A stretch of 64,000 nucleotides of DNA from CAITJF01 sp032654645 (lineage in GTDB: Bacteria > Pseudomonadota > Gammaproteobacteria > Burkholderiales > Gallionellaceae): assembly GCA_032654645.1 (NCBI GenBank), contig JAULAW010000010.1, positions 298,824 through 362,823 on the forward strand. Direction: 5' to 3'. A program made the translations under genes and the position numbers. The notes beneath the pieces were generated by a model. That model did no database searches, was not told the origin of the DNA, and worked only from the letters and a program-made list of their open reading frames with translations. How positions within the stretch are numbered: the first letter of the stretch is position 1; each line of letters opens with the position of its first letter. Shown piece by piece: positions 16,778-28,700 of this stretch.

Positions 16778-19700
16778 TTAACCCAGCCGCGCCGCGCCCG
16801 TCTGCAGCGTTGCCAGCGGCTGCAGGGTCTGCGCCGATGTGCCGAAGCCCGCGTTGGCCAGCTCCGTCTGCGCGGCGGCCAGGCCGATGCCGGCCAGGCT
16901 GCCGTTCAGGTTGTACTGGTAGGCCAGGTCGCCGCCCAGCGCCGCCGTGTTGCTGCCGCTCAGGTGCGCGGTCAGCAAGGCGTTGCTCAGGCTCCAGGCC
17001 GACAGGGCCGGGTTGGCCGACAGCGCCGCATCGAAGTTTTGCGCCAGCAGCGCGAAGTCGAAATTCTGTATTTGCCCGTTGAGCAAGGGGTCGGCGGAGC
17101 CGGCATTGTAGGTGGACGCATCCAGCACCAGTTGCAGCTTGGCGACGCTGTGGTTGGTGGTGGCTGAGTACCAGTTTTGCAGGATGATCTGGTCGCTGTT
17201 GCCCGTATCCAGTATCAGGTTGCTGCCCGATTTGCTCATGGTCAGGCTTGCGTAGTTGATGCCGCCGCCCAGCGAAATGGTGTTGTCCGCACCCGTGCTG
17301 GCCGCCACGGTGTCCTGCCCGTCGCCGCGATTGAAGGCGATGATGTCGGCTCCGGTATTGGTGGTGATAGTGTCGTTGCCGGCGCCGCCGATGAACAGCT
17401 CGTTGCCGGTGTTGCCGGTCAGGGTGTCCAGCCCCGCCCCGCCGTTGAACAGGTTGTTGCCCGCGGTGTCGCCCAGCACATCGTTGCCGCCCGCGCCTTC
17501 CAGCACGTCGTTGCCCGCATCGCCGGAGAGGGTGTCGTTGCCCAGGCCGCCGTTGAGCAGGTCGTTGCCCGCGCCGCCGCTCAGGGTGTTGATGGCGGTG
17601 TTCCCTGCCAGGTAATTATCCAGCGTGTTGCCCGTGCCGTTGATCGCCGCCACTCCGGTCAAGGTGAGGTACTCGATGTTCGTGCCCAGGGTGTAGGTGA
17701 TGGAGGACTGCACCGTATCAATGCCTGCATTGGCGGCTTCGGTGACGGTATCGCCTGTACCGAGAATGTAGGTGTCGTTGCCCGCACCACCCGTTAACGC
17801 GTTTATTTTAGTGTTGAGGCTACCATTCAGCACGTTGTCCAACGCGTTGCCGGTGGCATTAATGGCAGTCGTACCGGTCAGGGTGATGTTCTCGATGTTG
17901 GTCAAGGTGGCGATGCTGTAGGTGAGCGAAGTATTGACGGTATCGATGCCTTCGTTGGCGAGTTCAGTGATAACGTCACCTGTGTTGTCTCGCACGTAGG
18001 TGTCGTTGCCTGCTCCGCCGAGCATCGTGTCTGCACCTGTTCCGCCATTCAGGGTGTCATCTCCCGCTCCGCCGGTCAGGGTGTTGACTGTACTATTTCC
18101 CGTGAGTATGTTGTTGAGTGTATTGCCGGTGGCGTTGATCGCCGTCGTGCCGGTCAGGGTGAGGTTCTCGACGTTAACGAGGGTGGCCAGGCTGTAAGTG
18201 ACGGAGCTTTGTACGGTGTCTATCTCAGTTGCCAAGGTAGAGGTTTCCGTGACGACATCGCCTACGTTGTCCACCACGTAGATGTCGTTGCCTGCTCCGC
18301 CGAGCATGGTGTCCGCTCCGGTGCCGCCGGAGAGCGTGTTGGCGGCGCTGTTGCCGGTGAGCGTGTTGGCAAGTGTGTTGCCGGTGCCGTTGATCGCGTT
18401 CGTCCCGGTCAGGGTGAGGTTTTCCAGGTTGGCGCCAAGGGTGTAGGTAACGGAGGTCAGCACGGTGTCGGTGCCCGCGCTGGCGGCTTCGACGATGGTG
18501 TCTCCGGCTCCCAGGATGTAGGTGTCGTTGCCCGTGCCGCCAGTGAGAACATTCGCGGCGGTGTTGAGGCTGCCATCGAGCACGTTATTCGAGGAATTGC
18601 CGGTGCCGTTGATCGCGGTCGTGCCGGTGAGGGTGAGGTTCTCGACGTTGACTGCCAAGGTGTAAGTGACGGAACTCTTCACGGTATCGGTGCCTTCGTT
18701 CGCATTCTCGGTCACCACGTCGCCGGTGTTGTCCACCACGTAGGTGTCGTCGCCCAGCCCGCCATTCATGGTATCTGTCCCTGCCCCGCCATCCAGCAGG
18801 TCGTTGCCCGCCAGTCCGGTGAGCGTGTCGTTCCCGGCCAGACCGTTCAGGGTGTCGTCGTAGGCTGTGCCGGTCAGGGTGTCGTTAGCCGTTGTGCCGT
18901 TGATCACCGATGCGTTGATCGCCAAGGCAAAGCTGCTGCTGGCGGACAGGCCGCCCGTATCGGTGGCGGTCACCTTGATGCTGAGGTTGGCAAGATCGCC
19001 CGCACCCGGCGCCCCGCTAAAGGTTTGAGTCGCCGCATTGAAGGTGAGCCAGCCGGGTAGCGCGCTGCCATCCGCCAAGGTGGCGGCGTAGGTCAGGCTG
19101 TCGCCATAGGCTGCATCCACGTCGGTGAAGCTGTTCGCCGGGATCGTGTAGGCAAAGGACTGGCCGAGGATAACGCTTTGCGCCGACAGAGCCTGCACCG
19201 CGACCGGGGCGTCGTTGACGTTGGCAACACCAACCGCAAAGGTGCTGCTGGCAGACAACCCGCCAGTATCCGTCGCGGTGACTATTACGCTGTAGTTGCC
19301 CACGTTCGCATTGCCAGGAGTGCCGCTGAAGGTAAGGGTGGTGGCATTGAAGGTGAGCCAGCCGGGTAGTGCAGTGCCGTTGGCCAAGGTAGCGGTATAG
19401 AAGAGTACGTCGCCAGCATCCACATCGGTGAAGTTACCCGCTGGGACGGTGAAGCTGAACGGGGCGTCTTCGTTGGTTTGTTGTGCGGAAATTGCAGCTG
19501 CAACAAGCGGTGCGTCGTTGACGTTCTGCACATTGAGCACAAAGGTGGTGGAAACACTTGCACCAGCGAAGTCTATCGCTGTTACACGTACGTTGATGTT
19601 GCCAACATCTGCATTAGCAGGTGTTCCGCTGAAGGTCTGCGTTCCAACGTCAAATGTGAGCCATGCAGGCAATGCATTTCCATTGGCCAAGGTAGCTGCA

Positions 19701-22700
19701 TAGGTGAGGCTGTCGCCGTGGATAAAGTCAGCATCGTCGAATGTTCCGGCTGGAACGGTGAAGCTGAACGCTGCATCTTCCTGCGTAGCCTGATCGGCCA
19801 AAACCATGCTGACTGTCGGTGTGTCGTTGACGTTGGCTACACTAAGCGCGAAGCTGCTGGACGCCGAGAGACCGCCGGTGTCGGTGGCCTTGACTATGAC
19901 GTTGAGCGATCCCACATCACTGTTACTCGGCGTACCACTGAAGGTCTGTGTGGCAGCATCGAACATGAGCCACGATGGTAATGTGCCGCCATACGCCAAT
20001 GTTGCGCTGTATGTCAGTGCATCGCCAGCATCCACATCGGTGAAACTACCTGCCGGAATGGTGAAGCTAAACGCTGCGTCTTCTAAAGTGATCTGATCGG
20101 GCAAAATCAAGGAGACAGTCGGCGCCACGTTGGCGTTTGCGACACTCAGTACAAAGTTAGTACTTGCGAAGAGTCCGCCGGTGTCGGTGGCCTTGACCAC
20201 CACATTGAGTGCTCCCAAGTCTCCGTTACTCGGTGTGCCGCTGAAAGTCTGCGTGGCAGCATCAAATACGAGCCATGATGGCAAGGCATTGCCATTCGCC
20301 AAGGCGGCGGAATAGGTCAATACGTCGCCAGCATCCACGTCGGTGAAGCTGCCTGCCGGTACAATGAAGCTAAACAGCGTGTCTTTTTCCGCGTGTTGGT
20401 TGACGATGGGATCAGCGACAACCGGTGCATCGTTGCTGCCGTTAATAGTGACGGTGAGTGTTGCAGGAGTACTGACGATACCGTCGCTCGCTTGATAAGT
20501 AAAAGTCTCAGCGACGGTCTGCCCTGCTCCCAGTGGTTGCATCAAGGCATAATTAAGCGCGTAACTGTATGTGCCATCCACATTCAACGTTAGTGTGCCA
20601 AACTTTCCTTGCAGCGTCCCCGCATTCGCCACCGACAGAACACTACCCAGGTCCACATCCGCGTCATTGGACAGCACATTGCCTGTCGCAGCTTGTGCTG
20701 CATCTTCTGTGAGACTGGTTGAATCAGCCTGTGTAACTGGAGCGTCGTTTACCCCGCTGATAGTGATGTTCACTGTGGCCCTGGAGGAAGCTCCTGCCTT
20801 GTCGATGATGGTGTAGGTGAAGCTATCCGTCGCATCCTGGCCTGCCACCAATGCCTGATATTTGTTGCCGATGCCGAATATTAAGTTGCCGCCGCCATCT
20901 TGTATAACCGCATTTCCTTGAGCGGTGACGGCATCAAAGCCAACCATGCTCTGTGTATCGCCTGCATTAGGGTCGGTATCGTTCGAGAGTAACGATGCAA
21001 TTGAAAAGCTGATTTGCTCATTATTTTCATTTGTTGTAACCACATCCGATACAGCAACAGGAGGCGCGTTTTGCAAAGAATCAAGGGCAATCACGCTTCT
21101 ATCTGCAAGCTGAACTTGTTGGATAGCCAGATTGTCAAGCCGGTTGATGCGGACGCTGTCGCCATTACCAAAGTCCAGAGTCACGATGCCATTGATATCG
21201 ATAACTGGCTTGATCATGCTGGCAGTGATGCCAGCACCCAGCACCAAGGTGTTGACTTCTGTACCCCCCACCGAGCTATCCTGAATGATGTCCGCTCCAT
21301 CACCAATGTTGAATTGATAAGTATCGTTCCCCGCGCCACCGATTAAGGTGTCGTTGCCCGTGCCACCATTGAGTATGTCGTTCCCTGCGCCACCGATGAT
21401 CGTATTATTCCACCCATCTCCAGACAGAATATCGTTCCCGTTTGTGCCAGTGACAAACGCATCTGCAAACTGTGCCTGCAAGTACGCTGAGTCCCACACC
21501 ACGCCATCGGCAAATCCAACGCGCTCGATTTGATGCGCGTCACCCAACCCCCAATCCGCAATCGTCACCTGGTCACTCGTTCCATTGATGCTCATCACCA
21601 GGCTGTTACCAACGCGGTTGCATTTGATGTCGCTTGCTACAATCCCTGCGCCAAAGCGAAGGGTATCTACATTGCCACTCGTGGTGTCAGAGTCACAAAT
21701 CGTGTCCTGGCCTCCACCCAGATTGAACAGGTAGGTATTGCTGCCAACATCCCCGTGCAAGGTGTCGTTTCCACTTGTTCCAGCGATGGCTACTACAGAG
21801 GCTCTTGCCTGCAAGTAGGTCGTATCCCACACCGTCCCATCAGTAAACTCGATGCGCTCAATGCGATTGGCATCCCCGGCGCCCCAATTTACAATCGTTA
21901 TCTGGTCGGCTGTCCCGAAAACACCCATCACCAAATCTTTGCCGCTCCGCGAGAAGACGATATCCTTGGCCGCGATTCCTGCACCAAAACGCACCGTATC
22001 AACATTGCCACTTGTGGTGTCATAGTCGGTAATCGTTTTGCCAAAATCGCCCGAATTGAATAGGTAGGTGTTATTGCCGACTTCACCATAAAAACCCCAT
22101 TGCGAAGTGATGGGGATAGCAGCGGCCTGAGCCTGCAAGTACGTTGAATCCCACACCGTTCCATCGGCAAACTCCACACGTTCGATGCGATAGGCATCTT
22201 CAAATCCCCAACCATAGATTGTTACTTGATCGGTCGTGCCGTTGATACTCAGCACCAACCCGCCCCAGTCATCCCGAGAGAAGGAAATACCGCTCGCCGT
22301 GATACCTGCGCCAAAACGCAGCGTGTCAATATTGCCAGCAGTAGCATCATAGTCAAAGATCTCGTCTTTTCCATCACCCAGATTGAACAGGTAGGTGTCG
22401 TTTCCCACACCACCATTCATCGAATCATCAACCCCGCTTATATTAGTAATGGGCATGGATGCTTGTGTCAGCAAATATGAGTAATCCCATACCGTCCCAC
22501 CTACAAACTCCACACGGTCGATGTGTGACCCATCCCCCCAGTACTTTATCGTAACCTGGTCGTTCGTACCGTTGACACCCAGCACGAGATCCCCTCCCAG
22601 CCGAGAAAATGTTATGTCGCCTGCTGCAATCCCTGTTCCAAAACGAAGAGTGTCATTACCACTCGATTCAACGACCCTGTCTTGCCCATCGCCCAGATTA

Positions 22701-25700
22701 AACACATAGGTATCGTTACCAAATCCTCCATACAAACGATCATTTCCCGAGCCACCGATCAGGGTGTCATCGCTACCGCTCCCATCGATTCTGTCATTCC
22801 CTCCCAATCCTTGAAGAGTGACGCTTTCGCCGGCCCAGCCCAATCCTGTTAGTACATCAGCACCTCCAGTGCCGACAATAGATGTGGATGTCAGGCTTGG
22901 AATGCGCGATTGCATATACGCAGAATCCCACACAGCCCCATCGGCAAACTCCACTCGTTCGATGCGACATTCGACTCCATTCCCCCAACCGCCCACCGAT
23001 ATTTGATCATTCGTGCCGCAGATACCGAGTACCAGATCTTCTCCATTCCGGGAGAAAACAATATCGCTTGCATAGATTCCTGCACCAAAGCGGATTGTGT
23101 CGACATTTCCTTGCGTTGTATCGGCGTCGTAAATTGTGTCTTGCCCATCACCCAGATTAAATAGATAGGTATCGTTACCCAGGTCGCCATACAAAAAATC
23201 GTTACCTTGCCCCCCAATAAAAGTGTTATTTCCAGAATTTCCCCAGAAGGCGTCATCGCCACTGGTTCCAACAATTGGCAAAGTAGATACATGTGTCTGC
23301 AAGTATGTTGAATCCCACACCGTACCATCGGCAAATTCCACTTGCTCGATGCGAAAGGCATCACCGCAGCGCCAGTTTGCTATTGTCACCTGATCGGTCG
23401 TGCCGTTAATACTCAGCACCAGACTATCCACGACTCGCGTGAGGGTGATGTTGTTCGCTGTGATCCCGGCTCCAAAGCGGAGCTTGTCGATATTGCCATT
23501 GGTGGGATCCCAATCTTCGATCGTATCTTGGCCATCGCCCAAATTGAACAGGTAGGTGTCATTACCAAGACCACCTAGACCACCATTCAAAGCATCATTT
23601 CCGGCGCCACCGCTAAAAGTATTGCTCCAGGCATCACCCATCAAATAATCATTTCCTGGTGTACCGGTAATTGGCACTTCCGAAAGCCGTGTCCGCAAAT
23701 ATGTCGTGTCCCACACGGAGCCATCGGCAAATTCCACTCGCTCGATGCGACAGGCATCACCCAACCCCCAACCCGATATCGTCACCTGATCGGTTGAACC
23801 TTTGACGCCCATCACCAAATCCCAACCAACCAGGGAAAAAACGATATCGCTCGCATTGATCCCCGCACCAAAGCGAAGCGTATCCACGTTGCCATTAGTT
23901 GAGTCGTAATCAGAGATGATGTCCTGCCCACCACCACTATTGAACTGATAGATGTTATTGCCGATGCCGCCTTGCAAGTAGTCGTTGCCGCTCGTTCCCG
24001 AGATGGGGAGAGCGGATGAATGCGCTTGCAGATACGCTGAATCCCACACTGTTCCATCCGCAAATTCCACTCGTTCTATGCAATCGACCCCTCCTGATTT
24101 CATGATTGAAACACGGTCGTTCGTGCCATTGATAGACAGCGTCAGATTGGCCCCATTCTGAGTGAAGAGGATGTCGCTCGCCGCGATACCCGCCCCAAAA
24201 CGAAGGGTGTCAATATTGCCATTTGTGCTGTCAGCGTCACCGATTATGTCTTGCCCGCCGCCCCGGTTGAAAAGATAGGTATCATTGCCAAGACCGGCAT
24301 TCAAATAATCATTTCCTGTTCCGCCATCGAGCGTGTCATTCCCTAAATCCCAAAACAACAAGTCATTTCCACTTGAACCGATGATAGCCGTCGCACTGGC
24401 ACGAGCCTGCAGGTAGGCAGCGTCCCAAACCGCCCCCTCAGCGAATTCCACACGCTCGATGCGATTGTCAGCGCCATCTTCCCAATTCAGCAACACTATT
24501 TGGTCATTCGTGCCGTTGATGCTCAGCGCCAGGCCGTTGCCTGTCCATGAAAACGTGATGTCGCTCGCCGCGATACCTGCGCCAAAACGCAGTGTGTCAA
24601 TATTGCCATTCGTGGTGTCATAGTCAGAGATGATGTCTTGCCCACCCCCCAGATTGAAAAGGTAGGTATCATTGCCGAGGCCGCCATACAGCTTGTCATT
24701 ACCACCCCCGCCATTCAAGGTGTCATTGCCAAGGCCGCTATACAGCTTGTCATTACCGCCTCCACCATTCAAGGTGTCATTGAGCAAGCCATCAAACAGC
24801 GTGTCGTCTCCCAGACCGCCATTCATAACGGTATTATATTGGGAGTAGAAACTTCCAAAAGTGGTCGCATGCATAACATCCGCACCATCCGTGCCATCCA
24901 ACTGAACGGGGGTATTCAAGAGGCTATTCATGCCCAGAACAACATCCGCAAAGCGAATTTCTGTGAGCGGGTTCGAGAAAAACCCCTGGATTGTCAGGGT
25001 GTCAGATGTTCCATTGATAGCCAGTATCAAATCATCCGCGCCATATCCGCCACGTCTCACGGTGACGCTCGACGATGGTAAACCGCCGATCATTTGTACG
25101 ATGCCGCCTGTCCGAAAAACACTGCGTCCAATGACGTCCTGACCGCTGCCAACCCCAAACAGATAGGTGTCATTCCCGCCACCACTAATCAATAAGTCGT
25201 TCCCTGCTCCACCATCCAGCACATTGTCGCCAGCGTTGCCGGTGATGGTGTTATTGAGTGCGTTGCCGGTGCCGTTGATGGCGGCCGTGCCGGTGAGGGT
25301 GAGGTTTTCTACATTTGCACCCAGGGTGTAAGTGACTGAACTCTTCACCGTATCGATACCCTCGTTCGCGTTCTCGGTCACCAAGTCGCCTGCGTAGTCC
25401 ACCACGTAGGTGTCGTTGCCTGCGCCGCCAACCATCGTGTCTATTCCTGCGCCACCATCCAGAACGTTGTTTCCGCTGTTGCCAGTGAGTGCATTGCCAA
25501 GGGCGTTGCCGGTAGCATTGATGTCGTCAATGCCCGTCAGCACCATGTTTTCGACGTTTCCGCAATTGTCGGGATAGAAGTAGCCCCAGCCCATCCACAC
25601 CGGAACCAAGTTAATTGGGGTCAGTGTGTAGCTCACGCTGGCGTACACCGTATCGATGCCTGTATATGGTTGTCCATAGGTTGCCCCACTCTCGAACACC

Positions 25701-28700
25701 ACGTCACCCGCATTGTCCACGTAATAGGTGTCGTTGCCATATCCGCCAGACATGTAGTCCGCGCCAGCCCCGCCATCCAGCACGTCGTCGAATCCGTAAC
25801 ATACAGAGGAAAAAGCATACCGGTAGTAACCGGTCGAATATATTCCATTGTTTAACTCATTGCCCGTACCACTTACCGCCCCATAATTATTTTGCAGTAT
25901 CAGGGTCTCTAAATTTTCTCCCAAGGTGTAGCTTGTTAGCGAGGTGGTTACTGTGTCAATCCCTTCACCTGCTTTCTCGGTCACCACATCGCCTGCGTTG
26001 TCCACGACATAATTATCATTACCCAAGCCGCCTGCCAGTATGTCCGCGCCAGCCCCGCCATCCAGCGTGTCATTGCCCGCGCCGCCGAATAAATGATTGT
26101 TGTTGGCATCGCCGGCGAGCGTGTCGTTGCCGGAACTACCCACACGCCAGTCAGCGGTGCTTTCGGTCGTTCCATCGGCGAAACGGATGGTCTCGATCTT
26201 TTTAAAGGAATCGGTCTGGTTTTTGATGGTGATGCGGTCTGCCATCGCGCTGACCCCCACCCCAGGCTGGCTGGCATCACGAATACCCAGCACCATGTCG
26301 GCGCCTGTCATCTCCGCTTCCAGGTCGGTGCTGGCAATGCCCGCGCCAAGGATGAGGGTGTCAATACCTGCGTTTACTGGGGTGGTTATATTTCTATAAG
26401 CATAGGAAGGAACCGGTTCCACCCATGACAAACCGACATCGTACAGTACTCTATGGTCGTAATCTTCGGTGATGAAATAACCGGACAGTATTTTGTACGA
26501 AGTTACACTATGCGCAAAAACTGGGCCATAACCAGCCCAATTCGTCAGAGGAGAAGATAATAAAGTAGTCTTTTTATTTATTTCTGATAGATATCTTTGA
26601 TAACAAGGATAGAGGTCACGCTTATCCTGAGCAGTGAGCCCATAACCTTCAAAAGGGTTATAAGTTGGTGTGTAAGGGTTATAAGGTATGACGTCAACAT
26701 AATCCAAATAGTGTGTAATTCCATTAGCATAATCAGCGAATGCAATATATTGCTGTTGAGTTGTAACCGTCGCCTCATCCGTAACCTGATCCACCCCATC
26801 GCCGCGCTCAAAAGCATACATATCATCGCCATTGCCGCCCGCAAGAATGTCATTGCCCGACCCGCCCGACAGCATGTCGCTGTTCGCGCCGCCATTCAGC
26901 GTATCGTTGCCGCTGCGCCCGGCCAGCACGACCCGTCCCGACCCGGTGGTATTGGTGAACGTGTCTGCGCCATCGCCACCCACCGCCGCTTCCAAAGCAT
27001 GATCGACAAGGTTGATCGTCATGCCCTGTGCGCCCATCACCTCGGCGATGTCGAACCCGTCGCCGCCGTTGTAATAGGTATCCGCAGCGTCAATGAGCAA
27101 TGTGTCATCGCCCGCCCCCCCGGTAAGGGAATCGGCTCCGGAACCGCCGTTCAGCCAGTCATCCCCGGCACCGCCCGTCAGCGTGTCGTTGCCCGCCCCG
27201 CCTTCGAGCATGGCGCCCAACTTGGTGCCTGCGATCAGGATGTCGTTGCCCATCCCGCCTACGGCGCCGTCGAGGTTCAGCGCCCCCAGATTCAAATTCA
27301 ACGGGTTGGTGGTCGTGCCGGTCGTGACATCGGTGGACAAGGCATACTTCAGCCCGCCCGCTTGCGTCATCGTCACATAATTGCTCTGCGCCGTGGCTTG
27401 CCAGCCGGTAGCCTCATACCCCAGCCCCACGTCCGCCGCCCAGCCGCTGCTGCCGTCGGCTTTCTGGTAGGTGGTGAAGCCGCTCAACAAGTTGCCGCCG
27501 CCGGCATAGTGGGTCTGCGCGACATCCAGGCTCAAACTGGCGATCCCGGCTTCGGCCAGCGTCTTGAGTTCTCCGGCATCCGTCACGCCGTCGCCGTTCC
27601 TGTCCTGCCAGATGCGCAATTGGCCGAACTGCGCGTCGCCCGCGTCGATCATGCCGTTGTTGTTGGTATCGAAGACGCTTTTCAGCGCTTGTACATCGGT
27701 ATCGTTCGGGTCGGTCGTCCACAGCGCGAACGAGAGTTCGTTCGCCGCGCTGATCACGCCGTCGCCGTCGGTGTCGATGGCGAGAAAACCGTCGTCCGCG
27801 CCGGCCCAGCCGATGTTGTGCTTGTAGCCGTCGCCCTTGACGTCGTAGTAGGCGCGGGAGTCGGCTTTGCCGATCAGTTCGATTCCGTCGCCGTCCAGGT
27901 CCAGCACCACCGGGGCGTACACGGGTATATCCCCGGCCCAGTTGTTGTAGTACAGATACGGGTCGAACGGGAACGAGCTGAAGTTCGGGCCATAGTAGCC
28001 ATAGCTGTTGGTGACCGGCGGGGTGATGGCTTGCGGCGCGTTCGCGTCCCAGGCCGGGGCGGCAGCGTAGGGCGCCAGGCAGACGTTGGCGCTGGAGCCG
28101 CCCGAGCCGAAGGTGAGGAAGGTGGCGGTCGGGCTGGTGGTGAAGCCGGGCAGGATGCCCAGGCCGATGTCGGGCGTTTGCCCGCCGGCGATGAGGTCGG
28201 CGATCCCGTGGTAGGGGACGGGGTTGTACGGTGCGCCGTCGCCGGGCGCGGTGATGCCGTGGGCGACGTTGTAGGCGTACAGGGCCTCGTTGTAGGTGTA
28301 CCAGTTGGCCAGGTTGCTATTGCTCAACTCCAGCGCGCCCCCGATGCCCGACACTTCGTTGCCGCCCTGCGCCCCGGTGAGGGTGCGGATTTCGGTGGCG
28401 TTGACGATGGCCGCATCGTTGCCCCCCATCTCGGTGCGGATGAATTCGGCGAGGCTGGCGAGGTAGTCCTGTGTGAGCGTGAGGTTGGCGGGGTTGGGGA
28501 GGGGGTCGCCCTGCGCTTGCCCGTTGCTGTTGATGAATGACACGCCCCGGCTGACGTTGTTGGCGTTGATCGTCTCGATCACGACCTGGCCGCCGGCAAA
28601 TTGGGTGATTTGCCGGACCCCGCCGGTTGTCGTGTCGGGGACGTTCCAGTAATCCATTCCGGTTGCCGTGTCATGGGAGTACAGCACGCCGTTGTCGTAG

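Noticed and set aside
21470..24670. Regularly spaced repeats resembling a CRISPR array or satellite
   Set aside because: Repeats keep the reading frame, are diverged, and encode RTX/beta units of giant A; spacing is far larger than in CRISPR arrays.
26597..28540. Plus-strand open frame of 647 codons, and relatives at 30364-31098, 32723-33256 and 34629-35840
   Set aside because: Antisense shadow of the class-A core; appears wherever that core is present.
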